Notes under the pieces: generated by a model
Told to the model about the DNA's origin: nothing
Databases searched by the model: none
What the model saw: only the letters and a program-made list of their open reading frames with translations
Made by a program: the position numbers and the translations under genes
Assembly (NCBI GenBank): GCA_041946685.1
Contig: JBHGAV010000088.1
Span: 1 to 12,891 of the forward strand
Length of the DNA stretch: 12,891 nt
Reading direction: 5' to 3'
DNA from: JBHGAV01 sp041946685
GTDB taxonomy: Bacteria > Acidobacteriota > Terriglobia > Bryobacterales > Bryobacteraceae
In this document: positions 6,160-11,916 of the stretch, in pieces
Layout: every line of letters starts with the position of its first letter
How positions within the stretch are numbered: position 1 is the first letter of the stretch

Positions 6160-7716
6160 CTAAGCCAGACCGGCCACCAGCGCCTGAAACCGGGGATGCC
6201 CCCTGAGCGGGTCCAGGTTGCTGTCGTGCTCGTACCAGCCCTTCTCCGCCACGCCCAGTTCGGCGCCCTTCTCCAGGCAGGAGATGGCCTCCTCGACGCA
6301 CCCCAGCAGGGCGAAGATGCAGCCCACGTTGTAGAGCAGCATGGGATCGTCCGGCCGCACGGCCAGCGCGCGCTCGGCCCACTTGCGCGACCGCTCCTTC
6401 TCGCCCAGCGCGGCCATCCCATTCGCGGCCATGTATAGCGCGCGGGCGTCGTCCGGATTGAGCCTCAGGTGCTGCTCAGCAAGGTCGATGCCTCGCAGCC
6501 GTGCGGCCCGGGCATCCTCGGGACGCCCCAGGTCATCGTAGCTTTGAGCCACCAGAAGGGGCGACTGGTAGTCCTCCGGCCGGATGCGAATGGCTTCCTC
6601 GTAGAGGCTGATGGCCTTGGCTTGCTTGCCGTGAACGAACGAGTGCCGCGCATAGAAGTAGCGGGCCTCAAATAGGTTCGGATCCAGCCGGATGGCCGTT
6701 TCGAAGGCCACTTCCGCCTCTTCGTCCCTCTCGTTCAGCGACAGCGCCAGCGCCCGCGACGCGTGCGACTGGGCAGCCTGCGGATCGAGCTCGACCGCCT
6801 TGATACTGGCCTCGTCGGCACGCTCACGGGCGGCTTCCCTACGGCCCCCATACAGGTACAGGTAGGACCAGCAATCCGCCAGACCGGCCCAGGCAGGCGC
6901 GTAGCGCGGGTCCCGCTCGATCGCGTGCTCGAAGAGCTGCTTGGCGAACTCCACGTCCCTCGGCCCGTAACGGTAGTAGAAACTGCGCCCGCGCAGGTAG
7001 TAATCGTACGCCTCGATATCCCGCGTGGAAGACTTGCCGAGACTTGCGGATTCGGAGGGACTCAAGGTGATCCGCAGCGCCTGCGCCACCTGCCGCGCGA
7101 TCTCCTCTTGGATCGAGAAGATGTCGGTCATCTCACGATCGTAGGCGGCCGACCAGAGCTGGTAGCCGTCCTCGGCGCCGGTGAGTTGTACCGAAATGCG
7201 GAACCGCCCCTGGTCCTTGCGCACACTGCCCTCCAACAGCGTGCCAACTCTCAGCTTCCGGCCGATCTCGCGAACGTCCGCGCCTTTCCCCTTGAAGTGG
7301 AACGACGAGGTCCTGGAGGCCACGCGGATGTTCTCGATGCGGCTCAAGGCATTGATGATCTCCTCGGCCACGCCTTCGCAGAAGTACTCCTGGTCCTTCT
7401 CACGGCTCAGATCCGCGAAGGGCAGCACCGCGACCGACGCCGCCTGCTCGCCGGGGGCGGCGGGGTCGTCGGTCAGCGCTGCGCCACGGCTGAACCACCA
7501 GGCGTCCAGCTCCGCACGGAACGCGTAGACCGACCCCAGCTTGTCGTGGTGCAGCCTGTGAATCGGCAGCCCCTCCTCGCGCTCCCAGCGCTGTACGGTC
7601 CGCGTGCCCCGCCGCAGGTAGGCGGCGATCTCCTTCCAGGAGTCCAGCCGCTCATTGGCCGCCGGAGCGGGCTTGGGGAACGCGACCACCTTCTTTGGGA
7701 GTTGTCCTTCGCTCAT
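6160..7716 (-). CDS. HTH + TolB-like + TPR protein (CadC-like soluble regulator)
   Basis: This 518-residue protein has three parts. Residues 24-75 are a MerR/excisionase-type helix-turn-helix (L-D-S-W-K-E-I-A-A-Y-L then R-T-V-Q-R-W-E-R-E-E-G-L-P). Residues 93-216 are a TolB/FlgO-like N-terminal domain (S-V-A-V-L-P-F-A-D-L-S, then Y-F-C-E-G-V-A-E-E-I, V-G-T-L-L-E-G-S-V-R and W-S-A-A-Y-D-R). Residues 236-490 are TPR repeats (A-I-E-R-D-P, A-V-E-L-D-P, A-I-R-L-D-P, A-I-R-I-R-P, L-R-L-N-P and A-V-R-P-D-D mark the repeat ends). No membrane segment is seen, unlike CadC. The architecture is expanded in Solibacter-like Acidobacteria, with unknown targets. The start is the ATG at 7716, which overlaps the LarA-family stop by 4 bases (ATGA), so the two proteins are probably translationally coupled. 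An upstream in-frame extension to 8271 exists but lies wholly inside the LarA-family gene and is rejected. Likely a DNA-binding sensor or scaffold. Confidence 0.85.
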   Translation of the reverse strand: MSEGQLPKKVVAFPKPAPAANERLDSWKEIAAYLRRGTRTVQRWEREEGLPIHRLHHDKLGSVYAFRAELDAWWFSRGAALTDDPAAPGEQAASVAVLPFADLSREKDQEYFCEGVAEEIINALSRIENIRVASRTSSFHFKGKGADVREIGRKLRVGTLLEGSVRKDQGRFRISVQLTGAEDGYQLWSAAYDREMTDIFSIQEEIARQVAQALRITLSPSESASLGKSSTRDIEAYDYYLRGRSFYYRYGPRDVEFAKQLFEHAIERDPRYAPAWAGLADCWSYLYLYGGRREAARERADEASIKAVELDPQAAQSHASRALALSLNERDEEAEVAFETAIRLDPNLFEARYFYARHSFVHGKQAKAISLYEEAIRIRPEDYQSPLLVAQSYDDLGRPEDARAARLRGIDLAEQHLRLNPDDARALYMAANGMAALGEKERSRKWAERALAVRPDDPMLLYNVGCIFALLGCVEEAISCLEKGAELGVAEKGWYEHDSNLDPLRGHPRFQALVAGLA

Positions 7717-8993
7717 GCGCCGGAGAGAAACCTTCCCTTGTAGGCCCACAAGCCCAAGGCAGGGTTCGAGACGTAGAAGACTTCCTCTCCTCCGATCCAA
7801 TTGTAGCCTTCCCTCAGCTTCGCTGGATCGTATCTCGCGGCCATATCTTCCAGTGAGCCGTAGCGGAAGTGGACCCCTTCTATCTCCTCCCTGGTGAGAT
7901 GTCCTGGGCAATAGGTGATCGAGAAGCGGCCCTCGGAGGAGCCGTGGATCAGGTGCGCCGCAGCGCTCAGATTGCCCGCCAGGTCGGCGTTGCCGGCGAC
8001 TGCATCCAGCACCGCCGGCGTACCCGCGTAGCCGTACTTCCGGATCAGGCCGTCGATGGCCCGGTCTTCCCCGAATTCCCTTACGCCGGGTGCGAGCACG
8101 ATCAGCTCGGCATCGTCCGCCAGCGCCATGCGCGTGCGGTATATGGCTTTGTTGCCGAGCCAGGTACTCCGGAACTCGGCGGGGTCCAGGTAAACGACCG
8201 CCTTGCGTATCTCGCGGTCCAGCATGACAAAGTTGACCTTCAGGCTGAGCGCGGCGGCCTGCTCGAAGCACTCTCTGTCGTCGCCGATGAACAGGCCCCG
8301 CACCGCCAGGGCGCCGTCCGCATCCTTGCCGATCACAGTGAGCACGTACACGACCGGCAGTTTTCGGGCGAAACGGTCCGAAGCGTAGTCGAGAACCCTG
8401 CGCACCGGCGTATCCGCCCGGCCCATCATCCTCTCCATGCCATATACGGCCCCCAGGTAGTGGCTCTTCGAGATGCCGTCCGCGCCGCCCGTGCCGACGA
8501 AGACGTTCTTGTTGTGATTGGCCATGCCGATCACTTCGTGGGGAACCACCTGGCCGATGGAGAGAATCAGGTCATGGCCGCCGTCGACCAGCAGCTTGTC
8601 CACCTGCGCCGGCCAAGGGAAGTCCAATCTGCCCTCGCTCTGCTCACGAACAAAATCGGCCGGCACTTCTCCCAGCGTGGCCAGCCCTCCCCGCCAGTCA
8701 TGCACCCGGAACAGGTCCAGCGGGACCTCGCCGAACATGGTCCGAATCTCGCCGCCGGTCATGGGAGTATGCGTCCCGATGGCGGGCAGCACGTCCGTGA
8801 GCCGGCTCCCGTAATACTCCCAGGCCAGCCTGGTCAGTTCTCCCGCGCGGGAGTGATAGCGGGTGATATCGGGCGGCAGACACAGCACCTTTCGACGCGC
8901 CCCCAGGGCGTTGAGCGCCGAGAACAGCAGCTCTCTCAGTTCGCCTGAGGCCAGCGCGGTTTCGGGTGACCCAATCGACAGGAAGGTGCTCAC
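7713..8993 (-). CDS. LarA-family nickel-pincer hydroxyacid racemase/epimerase (DUF2088)
   Basis: This 426-residue protein, starting at GTG 8993, matches the lactate racemase LarA family. D42-I-T-R45 corresponds to the D-x-T-R motif and I-G-T-H74-T-P-M to the G-T-H-x-P-M motif. The later residues keep the spacing I recall for L. plantarum LarA: H152 (V-P-H), K162 (H-N-K-N) and H178 (K-S-H-Y) are 10 and 16 residues apart, as are catalytic His174, cofactor-attached Lys184 and nickel ligand His200. The enzyme should therefore bind the nickel-pincer nucleotide and racemise or epimerise an alpha-hydroxyacid; family members include lactate and malate racemases and sugar-acid epimerases. The motif around the Lys lacks the G-G-R-K form of true LarA, so the substrate may differ. 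The cofactor genes larB, larC and larE are not in the window. No ATG exists near the N-terminus; the GTG is chosen because homology begins just after it and longer extensions run into the divergent promoter. The ribosome site is poor. The operon continues into the TPR gene. Confidence 0.85.
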   Translation of the reverse strand: MSTFLSIGSPETALASGELRELLFSALNALGARRKVLCLPPDITRYHSRAGELTRLAWEYYGSRLTDVLPAIGTHTPMTGGEIRTMFGEVPLDLFRVHDWRGGLATLGEVPADFVREQSEGRLDFPWPAQVDKLLVDGGHDLILSIGQVVPHEVIGMANHNKNVFVGTGGADGISKSHYLGAVYGMERMMGRADTPVRRVLDYASDRFARKLPVVYVLTVIGKDADGALAVRGLFIGDDRECFEQAAALSLKVNFVMLDREIRKAVVYLDPAEFRSTWLGNKAIYRTRMALADDAELIVLAPGVREFGEDRAIDGLIRKYGYAGTPAVLDAVAGNADLAGNLSAAAHLIHGSSEGRFSITYCPGHLTREEIEGVHFRYGSLEDMAARYDPAKLREGYNWIGGEEVFYVSNPALGLWAYKGRFLSGA

Positions 8994-9034
8994 AGCGTCA
9001 CGACGCCAGCTTGTAGGATAGCGCCGAAAAACGG

Positions 9035-9079
9035 TTGACGGCTCCGGCGGCCCCTGTGCTACATTTTCGGCTAAGGAGG
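9035..9079 (+). promoter_or_regulatory. Promoter (TTGACG, extended -10) and perfect Shine-Dalgarno of the micro-ORF
   Basis: TTGACG at 9035-9040 is one base from the -35 consensus. TGC-TACATT at 9057-9065 gives an extended -10, with a 19-bp spacer (long, but tolerated with TGn). AAGGAGG at 9073-9079 is the strongest ribosome site in the window, ending 6 bases before the ATG at 9086. The element points away from the LarA-family gene. Confidence 0.55.
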
Positions 9080-9085
9080 AATCAA

Positions 9086-9142
9086 ATGGCCTGCAAGACG
9101 CCGAAGAAGGCGGCAAAGAAGCCTGCCCCCAAGAAGAAGTAA
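9086..9142 (+). CDS. 18-residue Lys/Ala/Pro-rich micro-protein
   Basis: This short frame encodes 18 residues: M-A-C-K-T-P followed by K-K-A-A-K-K-P-A-P-K-K-K, then TAA. Eight of the 18 residues are lysine (all but one coded AAG), four alanine and three proline. The composition resembles the basic tails of histone-H1-like and AlgP/HU-tail proteins, which bind DNA or RNA non-specifically. Support for translation is a perfect AAGGAGG at good spacing and a promoter-like element directly upstream. It stands alone between the divergent LarA-family gene and the sigma-factor gene (103 bases downstream). No signal peptide is present. It may be a nucleic-acid-binding micro-protein, a regulatory leader peptide for the sigma operon, or part of a small RNA. 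I do not recognise a named family. Confidence 0.6.
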   Translation: MACKTPKKAAKKPAPKKK

Positions 9143-9159
9143 CCTGCCTGGTCGTCAAA

Positions 9160-9188
9160 GGGACCTGATCCCCACCTCCCCCGGTCCC
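9160..9188 (+). terminator. Possible weak hairpin after the micro-ORF
   Basis: GGGACC (9160-9165) pairs with GGTCCC (9183-9188) across a 17-base C-rich loop, 17 bases after the micro-ORF stop. There is no T tract, so termination would be inefficient. The loop contains a C-C-T-C-C run able to pair with the micro-ORF ribosome site (AAGGAGG), giving an alternative fold. Confidence 0.22.
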
Positions 9189-9244
9189 GAGAATTTCCTG
9201 TCCGCTCGCCGCCCTGCCGCGTATTACTGGATGAGGGCACACAA

Positions 9245-9805
9245 TTGGGTGGATACAATCTGGCGGCTGCCGGAACTGCCGGGGTGGAAACGTTGACCGT
9301 GCCGGTCGCCCGCCGCGAGTTCGCCGACCTGGTCCGCGAGCACCAATCCATGGTGTATAGCCTCTCCCTGCACATCCTGCGCGACCCTCCCGCGGCCGAG
9401 GAACTGGCCCAGGAGGTCTTCTTCCAGCTTCATCGCAGCATTTCCAGGCTGGACACGGACGCGCATGTGGTCAACTGGCTTCGGAAGGTCACCTGCCACC
9501 GCGCCATTGACCGCCTCCGGCGAGCGAAATCCCATCCCGAGACTCAACTCGACAGCGCGCTCGAGCCTGCCGCGCCGTGTCATCAGAACGATCTCCTGCT
9601 ATCGGAGCGGGTCAGAAGGCTGGTGGCGTCTCTGCCTCCGGAACTGCGGGCGGTGGTTGTCCTCAGGTATCAGGAGGAACTGGAGCCGGCGGAGATAGCG
9701 GAGTTGCTCAACCAGCCCGTCCGGAAGGTGAAGGCTCACCTCCACAAGGGGCTCGCATTGCTGAGGGAGAAGGCCAGGCGGTTTCTGGGTGAGGTGGAAC
9801 AATGA
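9245..9805 (+). CDS. ECF-type RNA polymerase sigma factor
   Basis: This protein has up to 186 residues. Region 2 spans about 30-94 (V-R-E-H-Q-S-M-V-Y-S-L, then A-E-E-L-A-Q-E-V-F-F and N-W-L-R-K-V-T-C-H-R-A-I-D-R-L-R). Region 4 spans about 122-175 (L-P-P-E-L-R-A-V-V-V-L-R-Y, then E-I-A-E-L-L and V-K-A-H-L-H-K-G-L). It should direct RNA polymerase to a small regulon, usually including its own operon, in response to an envelope or stress signal. The start is uncertain: TTG 9245 follows a GAGG site at 9234-9237, while GTG 9284 and TTG 9293 (behind GGGGTGG at 9281-9287) would drop 13 to 16 non-conserved residues. TACAAT at 9254-9259 is a possible -10 that would favour the shorter forms. The stop overlaps the next ATG (ATGA), so it is translationally coupled to the small membrane protein, its likely anti-sigma. 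Confidence 0.88.
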   Translation: MGGYNLAAAGTAGVETLTVPVARREFADLVREHQSMVYSLSLHILRDPPAAEELAQEVFFQLHRSISRLDTDAHVVNWLRKVTCHRAIDRLRRAKSHPETQLDSALEPAAPCHQNDLLLSERVRRLVASLPPELRAVVVLRYQEELEPAEIAELLNQPVRKVKAHLHKGLALLREKARRFLGEVEQ

Positions 9806-10140
9806 ATCGGCTTGAAGAAGTCCTGCGACAGGCCCTTCGTCGGGAGGAGGCGCCCCCCGGCTTCGCGGAAAGGGTTCTGGCGCGCCTGCCGGAGAAGCCG
9901 GCGCGCCCGGCACCATGGATCTGGCTGCGTTGGGCGCTGGCGGCCACCCTCTGCGCGCTGCTGCTCGTCACGGTTCAGTTCGACACCGAGCGGCGCAGGC
10001 ACGCCGAGGGAGAACGGGCCAAAGCGCAGGTACTGACGGCCCTGCGCATCGCCGCCGAGAAGTTCGAGCACACGCGTGCGAAGGTCATCCGAGTCACCAG
10101 CCGCGGCCAGGGCGCTGAGAGACCCGCGAGTTCAATCTAG
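9802..10140 (+). CDS. Small single-pass membrane protein, candidate anti-sigma partner
   Basis: This 112-residue protein has an acidic/basic N-terminal cytoplasmic part (1-37, N-R-L-E-E-V-L-R-Q-A-L-R), one membrane helix at about 39-58 (W-I-W-L-R-W-A-L-A-A-T-L-C-A-L-L-L-V), and a charged C-terminal tail of about 50 residues. The start overlaps the sigma-factor stop as ATGA, and the gene is followed 11 bases later by a DUF4252 gene. Position, size and topology fit an anti-sigma factor of the ECF triplets seen in Acidobacteria. However, it lacks the H-x-x-x-C-x-x-C zinc motif of ZAS anti-sigmas, and its only cysteine lies in the membrane helix, so the role rests on context. It was not recognised by sequence alone. 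Confidence 0.72.
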   Translation: MNRLEEVLRQALRREEAPPGFAERVLARLPEKPARPAPWIWLRWALAATLCALLLVTVQFDTERRRHAEGERAKAQVLTALRIAAEKFEHTRAKVIRVTSRGQGAERPASSI

Positions 10141-10151
10141 GGGGAAGATCC

Positions 10152-10673
10152 ATGAAGAGAATGATTGCACTGATCGCCTTCAGCCTCCTGCCGCTCAGCG
10201 CGCAGGAAATCAAGATCCCGGAGAGCTTGGACAAACTGGCCGCCAAAGCCAAGGAGACGGTCAACATCAGCCTTGACGGCGCGTTGATGCAACTGGCCGG
10301 CAACTTCCTCTCCGGCCGCAAGGCGGACGAGGCCAAGGTCAAGCAACTGACCGCGGGACTGAAAGGCCTGCATGTCCGCGTTTTCGAGTTCGCCGAGGAG
10401 GGCCAGTACACCGACGACGACCTCGCTCCCCTCCGCGCTCAACTCGCCACCTCCCGCGGCTGGTCCAGGATCGTGGACGTCGCCGAGAAGCACGAACGCA
10501 CCGAGGTCTATACCAAGACCGATGCAGACAGGATCGTGGGCGTTGCGCTCGTCGCGGCCGAAAGACGGGAGTTGACTGTGGTCTATGTGGATGGCCCGAT
10601 CGACCTGAAGCGGCTGAGCGAGCTCGTCGACCTGAACCTCGACGTGGCCCTTGGGAAGGCAGCCAAGAAGTGA
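10152..10673 (+). CDS. Exported DUF4252 protein
   Basis: This 173-residue protein has a Sec signal (1-17, ending L-P-L-S-A before Q-E). The mature protein carries DUF4252 landmarks: K-G-L-H-V-R-V-F-E-F at 71-80, G-W-S-R-I-V-D-V at 103-110, then V-Y-T-K-T-D-A-D-R-I-V-G and E-L-T-V-V-Y-V-D-G-P-I-D-L at 140-152. DUF4252 proteins have no assigned biochemical function. They commonly follow ECF sigma / anti-sigma pairs in Acidobacteria and Bacteroidetes, suggesting an envelope output or sensor of that regulator. A G-rich site (GGGGGA, ending about 7 bases before the ATG) precedes the start; ATG 10161 is an alternative. The gap from the preceding gene is 11 bases, so it belongs to the sigma operon. 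It converges with the hydrolase gene, 6 bases between the two stops. Confidence 0.83.
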   Translation: MKRMIALIAFSLLPLSAQEIKIPESLDKLAAKAKETVNISLDGALMQLAGNFLSGRKADEAKVKQLTAGLKGLHVRVFEFAEEGQYTDDDLAPLRAQLATSRGWSRIVDVAEKHERTEVYTKTDADRIVGVALVAAERRELTVVYVDGPIDLKRLSELVDLNLDVALGKAAKK

Positions 10674-10675
10674 CT

Positions 10676-10693
10676 CCGGCTAGCGGCTGCCGG
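10676..10693. terminator. Possible small hairpin at convergent gene ends
   Basis: CCGGC (10676-10680) and GCCGG (10689-10693) form a 5-bp stem over an 8-base loop, exactly at the junction of the DUF4252 and hydrolase stops. It could serve both strands, but there is no T tract on either side. Confidence 0.2.
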
Positions 10694-11867
10694 CGGATTT
10701 CACAAAGTCGGCGATATCGTCCAGCACGTAGTCCGGGATGCGGCCGGGCTTGGAATACTCGGCGGGCAGAGACTTCCCTTCCCCCTCCAGGAACAAGTGG
10801 TTGAGTTTCGGATAGCTCTTGAACGTCACCTTCGCGCGGCCTTTCAGCCCGGCTTTCCAAAGCTCAAAGTCCTTCATCGTGACCTGGTAATCGCGCTCGC
10901 CCTGAAGCACGAGGATCGGCGTCGGGACTTTCACTGCCGCTGCCACAGGATCGTATTTCCTGAGGTCCTCCCAATAGGACGCAGGAGCCGCCGCCTTCAA
11001 CTTTTCCAGCGTTTCCAGTGGCGCTCCCAGGTACTGCAACTGCTCGCGCGCCAGTTCCTCCATTGGCCGGGCATTGCCTGCCAGGAGGATCACGCCGGCC
11101 AGGGCGGGGTCTCGCAACGCGATTCGCGGCGCGAGGTAGCCGCCGAGAGAGTGTCCCAGCAGGAAGCTCCTGGTCGGGTTAATCCGGCCCTGGCGCCGCG
11201 CCAGTGACAGAGCGGCCAGAGCGTCCTCGATCACTTCCTGCTCAACCGTGGCGATCGGGCTTTGCGGATACTGCTTGGTTCGCTTGACATAACGCAGCGT
11301 GGCCACACCGCGTTTGAGCAGTCCCTCCGCCAGCAGCCGGAACGGAGCGTTGGCGGCGACCGTCTCGTCCGCGTCGTGAGGTCCGCTGCCATGCACCAGC
11401 ACCACCACCGGAAACGGCCCGGCGCCCTCCGGGAGTGTCAGCGTGGCCGGGAGCTGGATGTCCCCTGTGACCACCGCCAGGCCGCTTGGCTTGGGCGGCT
11501 CGGGATCGGGAGGCTGGAACCACAGGCCGGCGAGCTCGCCCGCCGCGTTCACCACGATGGCCACATTGAGCTTGCCGTTTTCAAACTCGGCCGGGAAGGT
11601 GAAAACGTCATTCCCTTGCGACTGCGAACGGCGCGGTTGAGGCTTCGCGGTGCGCAGTGCGCCCAACTTCGCGATGGCGGGGCCCACCTGCGCCGCGAAC
11701 TTTTCCGGGGGCGCTGCGGCCTTCATCTGCGCGGAGAACCGGCGGGCCAGCGCCGCGAAATCCTGCCGCGTCAGTTCGTCGAACGCGGACTCGGCGACCT
11801 TCAGAGTGTCGGCTGCAAACAGGACGGCTGTGAACAGGAGGAGGACTGCCCGGCAACGGGATTTCAT
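10680..11867 (-). CDS. Exported alpha/beta hydrolase with N-terminal DUF3887-like domain
   Basis: This 395-residue protein has a Sec signal (residues 6-19). Residues 20-118 resemble DUF3887 (A-E-S-A-F-D-E-L-T-R-Q-D-F-A-A-L, ending G-L-W-F-Q-P-P), often fused to serine hydrolases. Residues 130-395 are an alpha/beta-hydrolase domain: oxyanion H-G-S-G at 159-162, nucleophile elbow G-H-S240-L-G-G, acid D326 (Q-G-E-R-D) and base H357 (L-N-H-L-F). The complete triad predicts an active periplasmic esterase, dienelactone-hydrolase-like enzyme or peptidase. The substrate is unknown. A TAGACT box (complement of 11874-11879) ends 6 bases before the ATG, placing the transcript start on the start codon; no ribosome site is present. 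The gene is divergent from the oligogalacturonate-lyase-like gene, with only 49 bp between start codons. Confidence 0.87.
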   Translation of the reverse strand: MKSRCRAVLLLFTAVLFAADTLKVAESAFDELTRQDFAALARRFSAQMKAAAPPEKFAAQVGPAIAKLGALRTAKPQPRRSQSQGNDVFTFPAEFENGKLNVAIVVNAAGELAGLWFQPPDPEPPKPSGLAVVTGDIQLPATLTLPEGAGPFPVVVLVHGSGPHDADETVAANAPFRLLAEGLLKRGVATLRYVKRTKQYPQSPIATVEQEVIEDALAALSLARRQGRINPTRSFLLGHSLGGYLAPRIALRDPALAGVILLAGNARPMEELAREQLQYLGAPLETLEKLKAAAPASYWEDLRKYDPVAAAVKVPTPILVLQGERDYQVTMKDFELWKAGLKGRAKVTFKSYPKLNHLFLEGEGKSLPAEYSKPGRIPDYVLDDIADFVKSAGSR

Positions 11868-11873
11868 GTAAGC

Positions 11874-11879
11874 AGTCTA
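11874..11879 (-). promoter_or_regulatory. TAGACT -10 box, leaderless start of the hydrolase gene
   Basis: Read on the minus strand, TAGACT is followed by 6 bases and then ATG 11867, so transcription should begin at or next to the start codon. No Shine-Dalgarno site can fit. Confidence 0.5.
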
Positions 11880-11902
11880 CCGCGGTCTCGCCGCCCGCAC
11901 AT

Positions 11903-11910
11903 GCTACGAT
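11903..11910 (+). promoter_or_regulatory. TACGAT -10 box (preceding bases give TGC), leaderless start of the right-end gene
   Basis: TGC followed by TACGAT (11905-11910) makes an extended -10 whose last base is 7 bases upstream of the A of ATG 11917, the canonical distance to a transcript start. No ribosome site is present. Confidence 0.5.
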
Positions 11911-11916
11911 TCGGTC

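Noticed and set aside
7717..8271. In-frame N-terminal extension of the HTH-TolB-TPR gene upstream of 7716
   Set aside because: The extension lies entirely within the LarA-family gene in another frame and shows no domain; the ATGA overlap at 7713-7716 marks the natural start.
8994..9242. N-terminal extension of the LarA-family gene to 9242
   Set aside because: It would run antisense through the micro-ORF and its promoter and adds low-complexity residues with no family match; homology begins just after GTG 8993.
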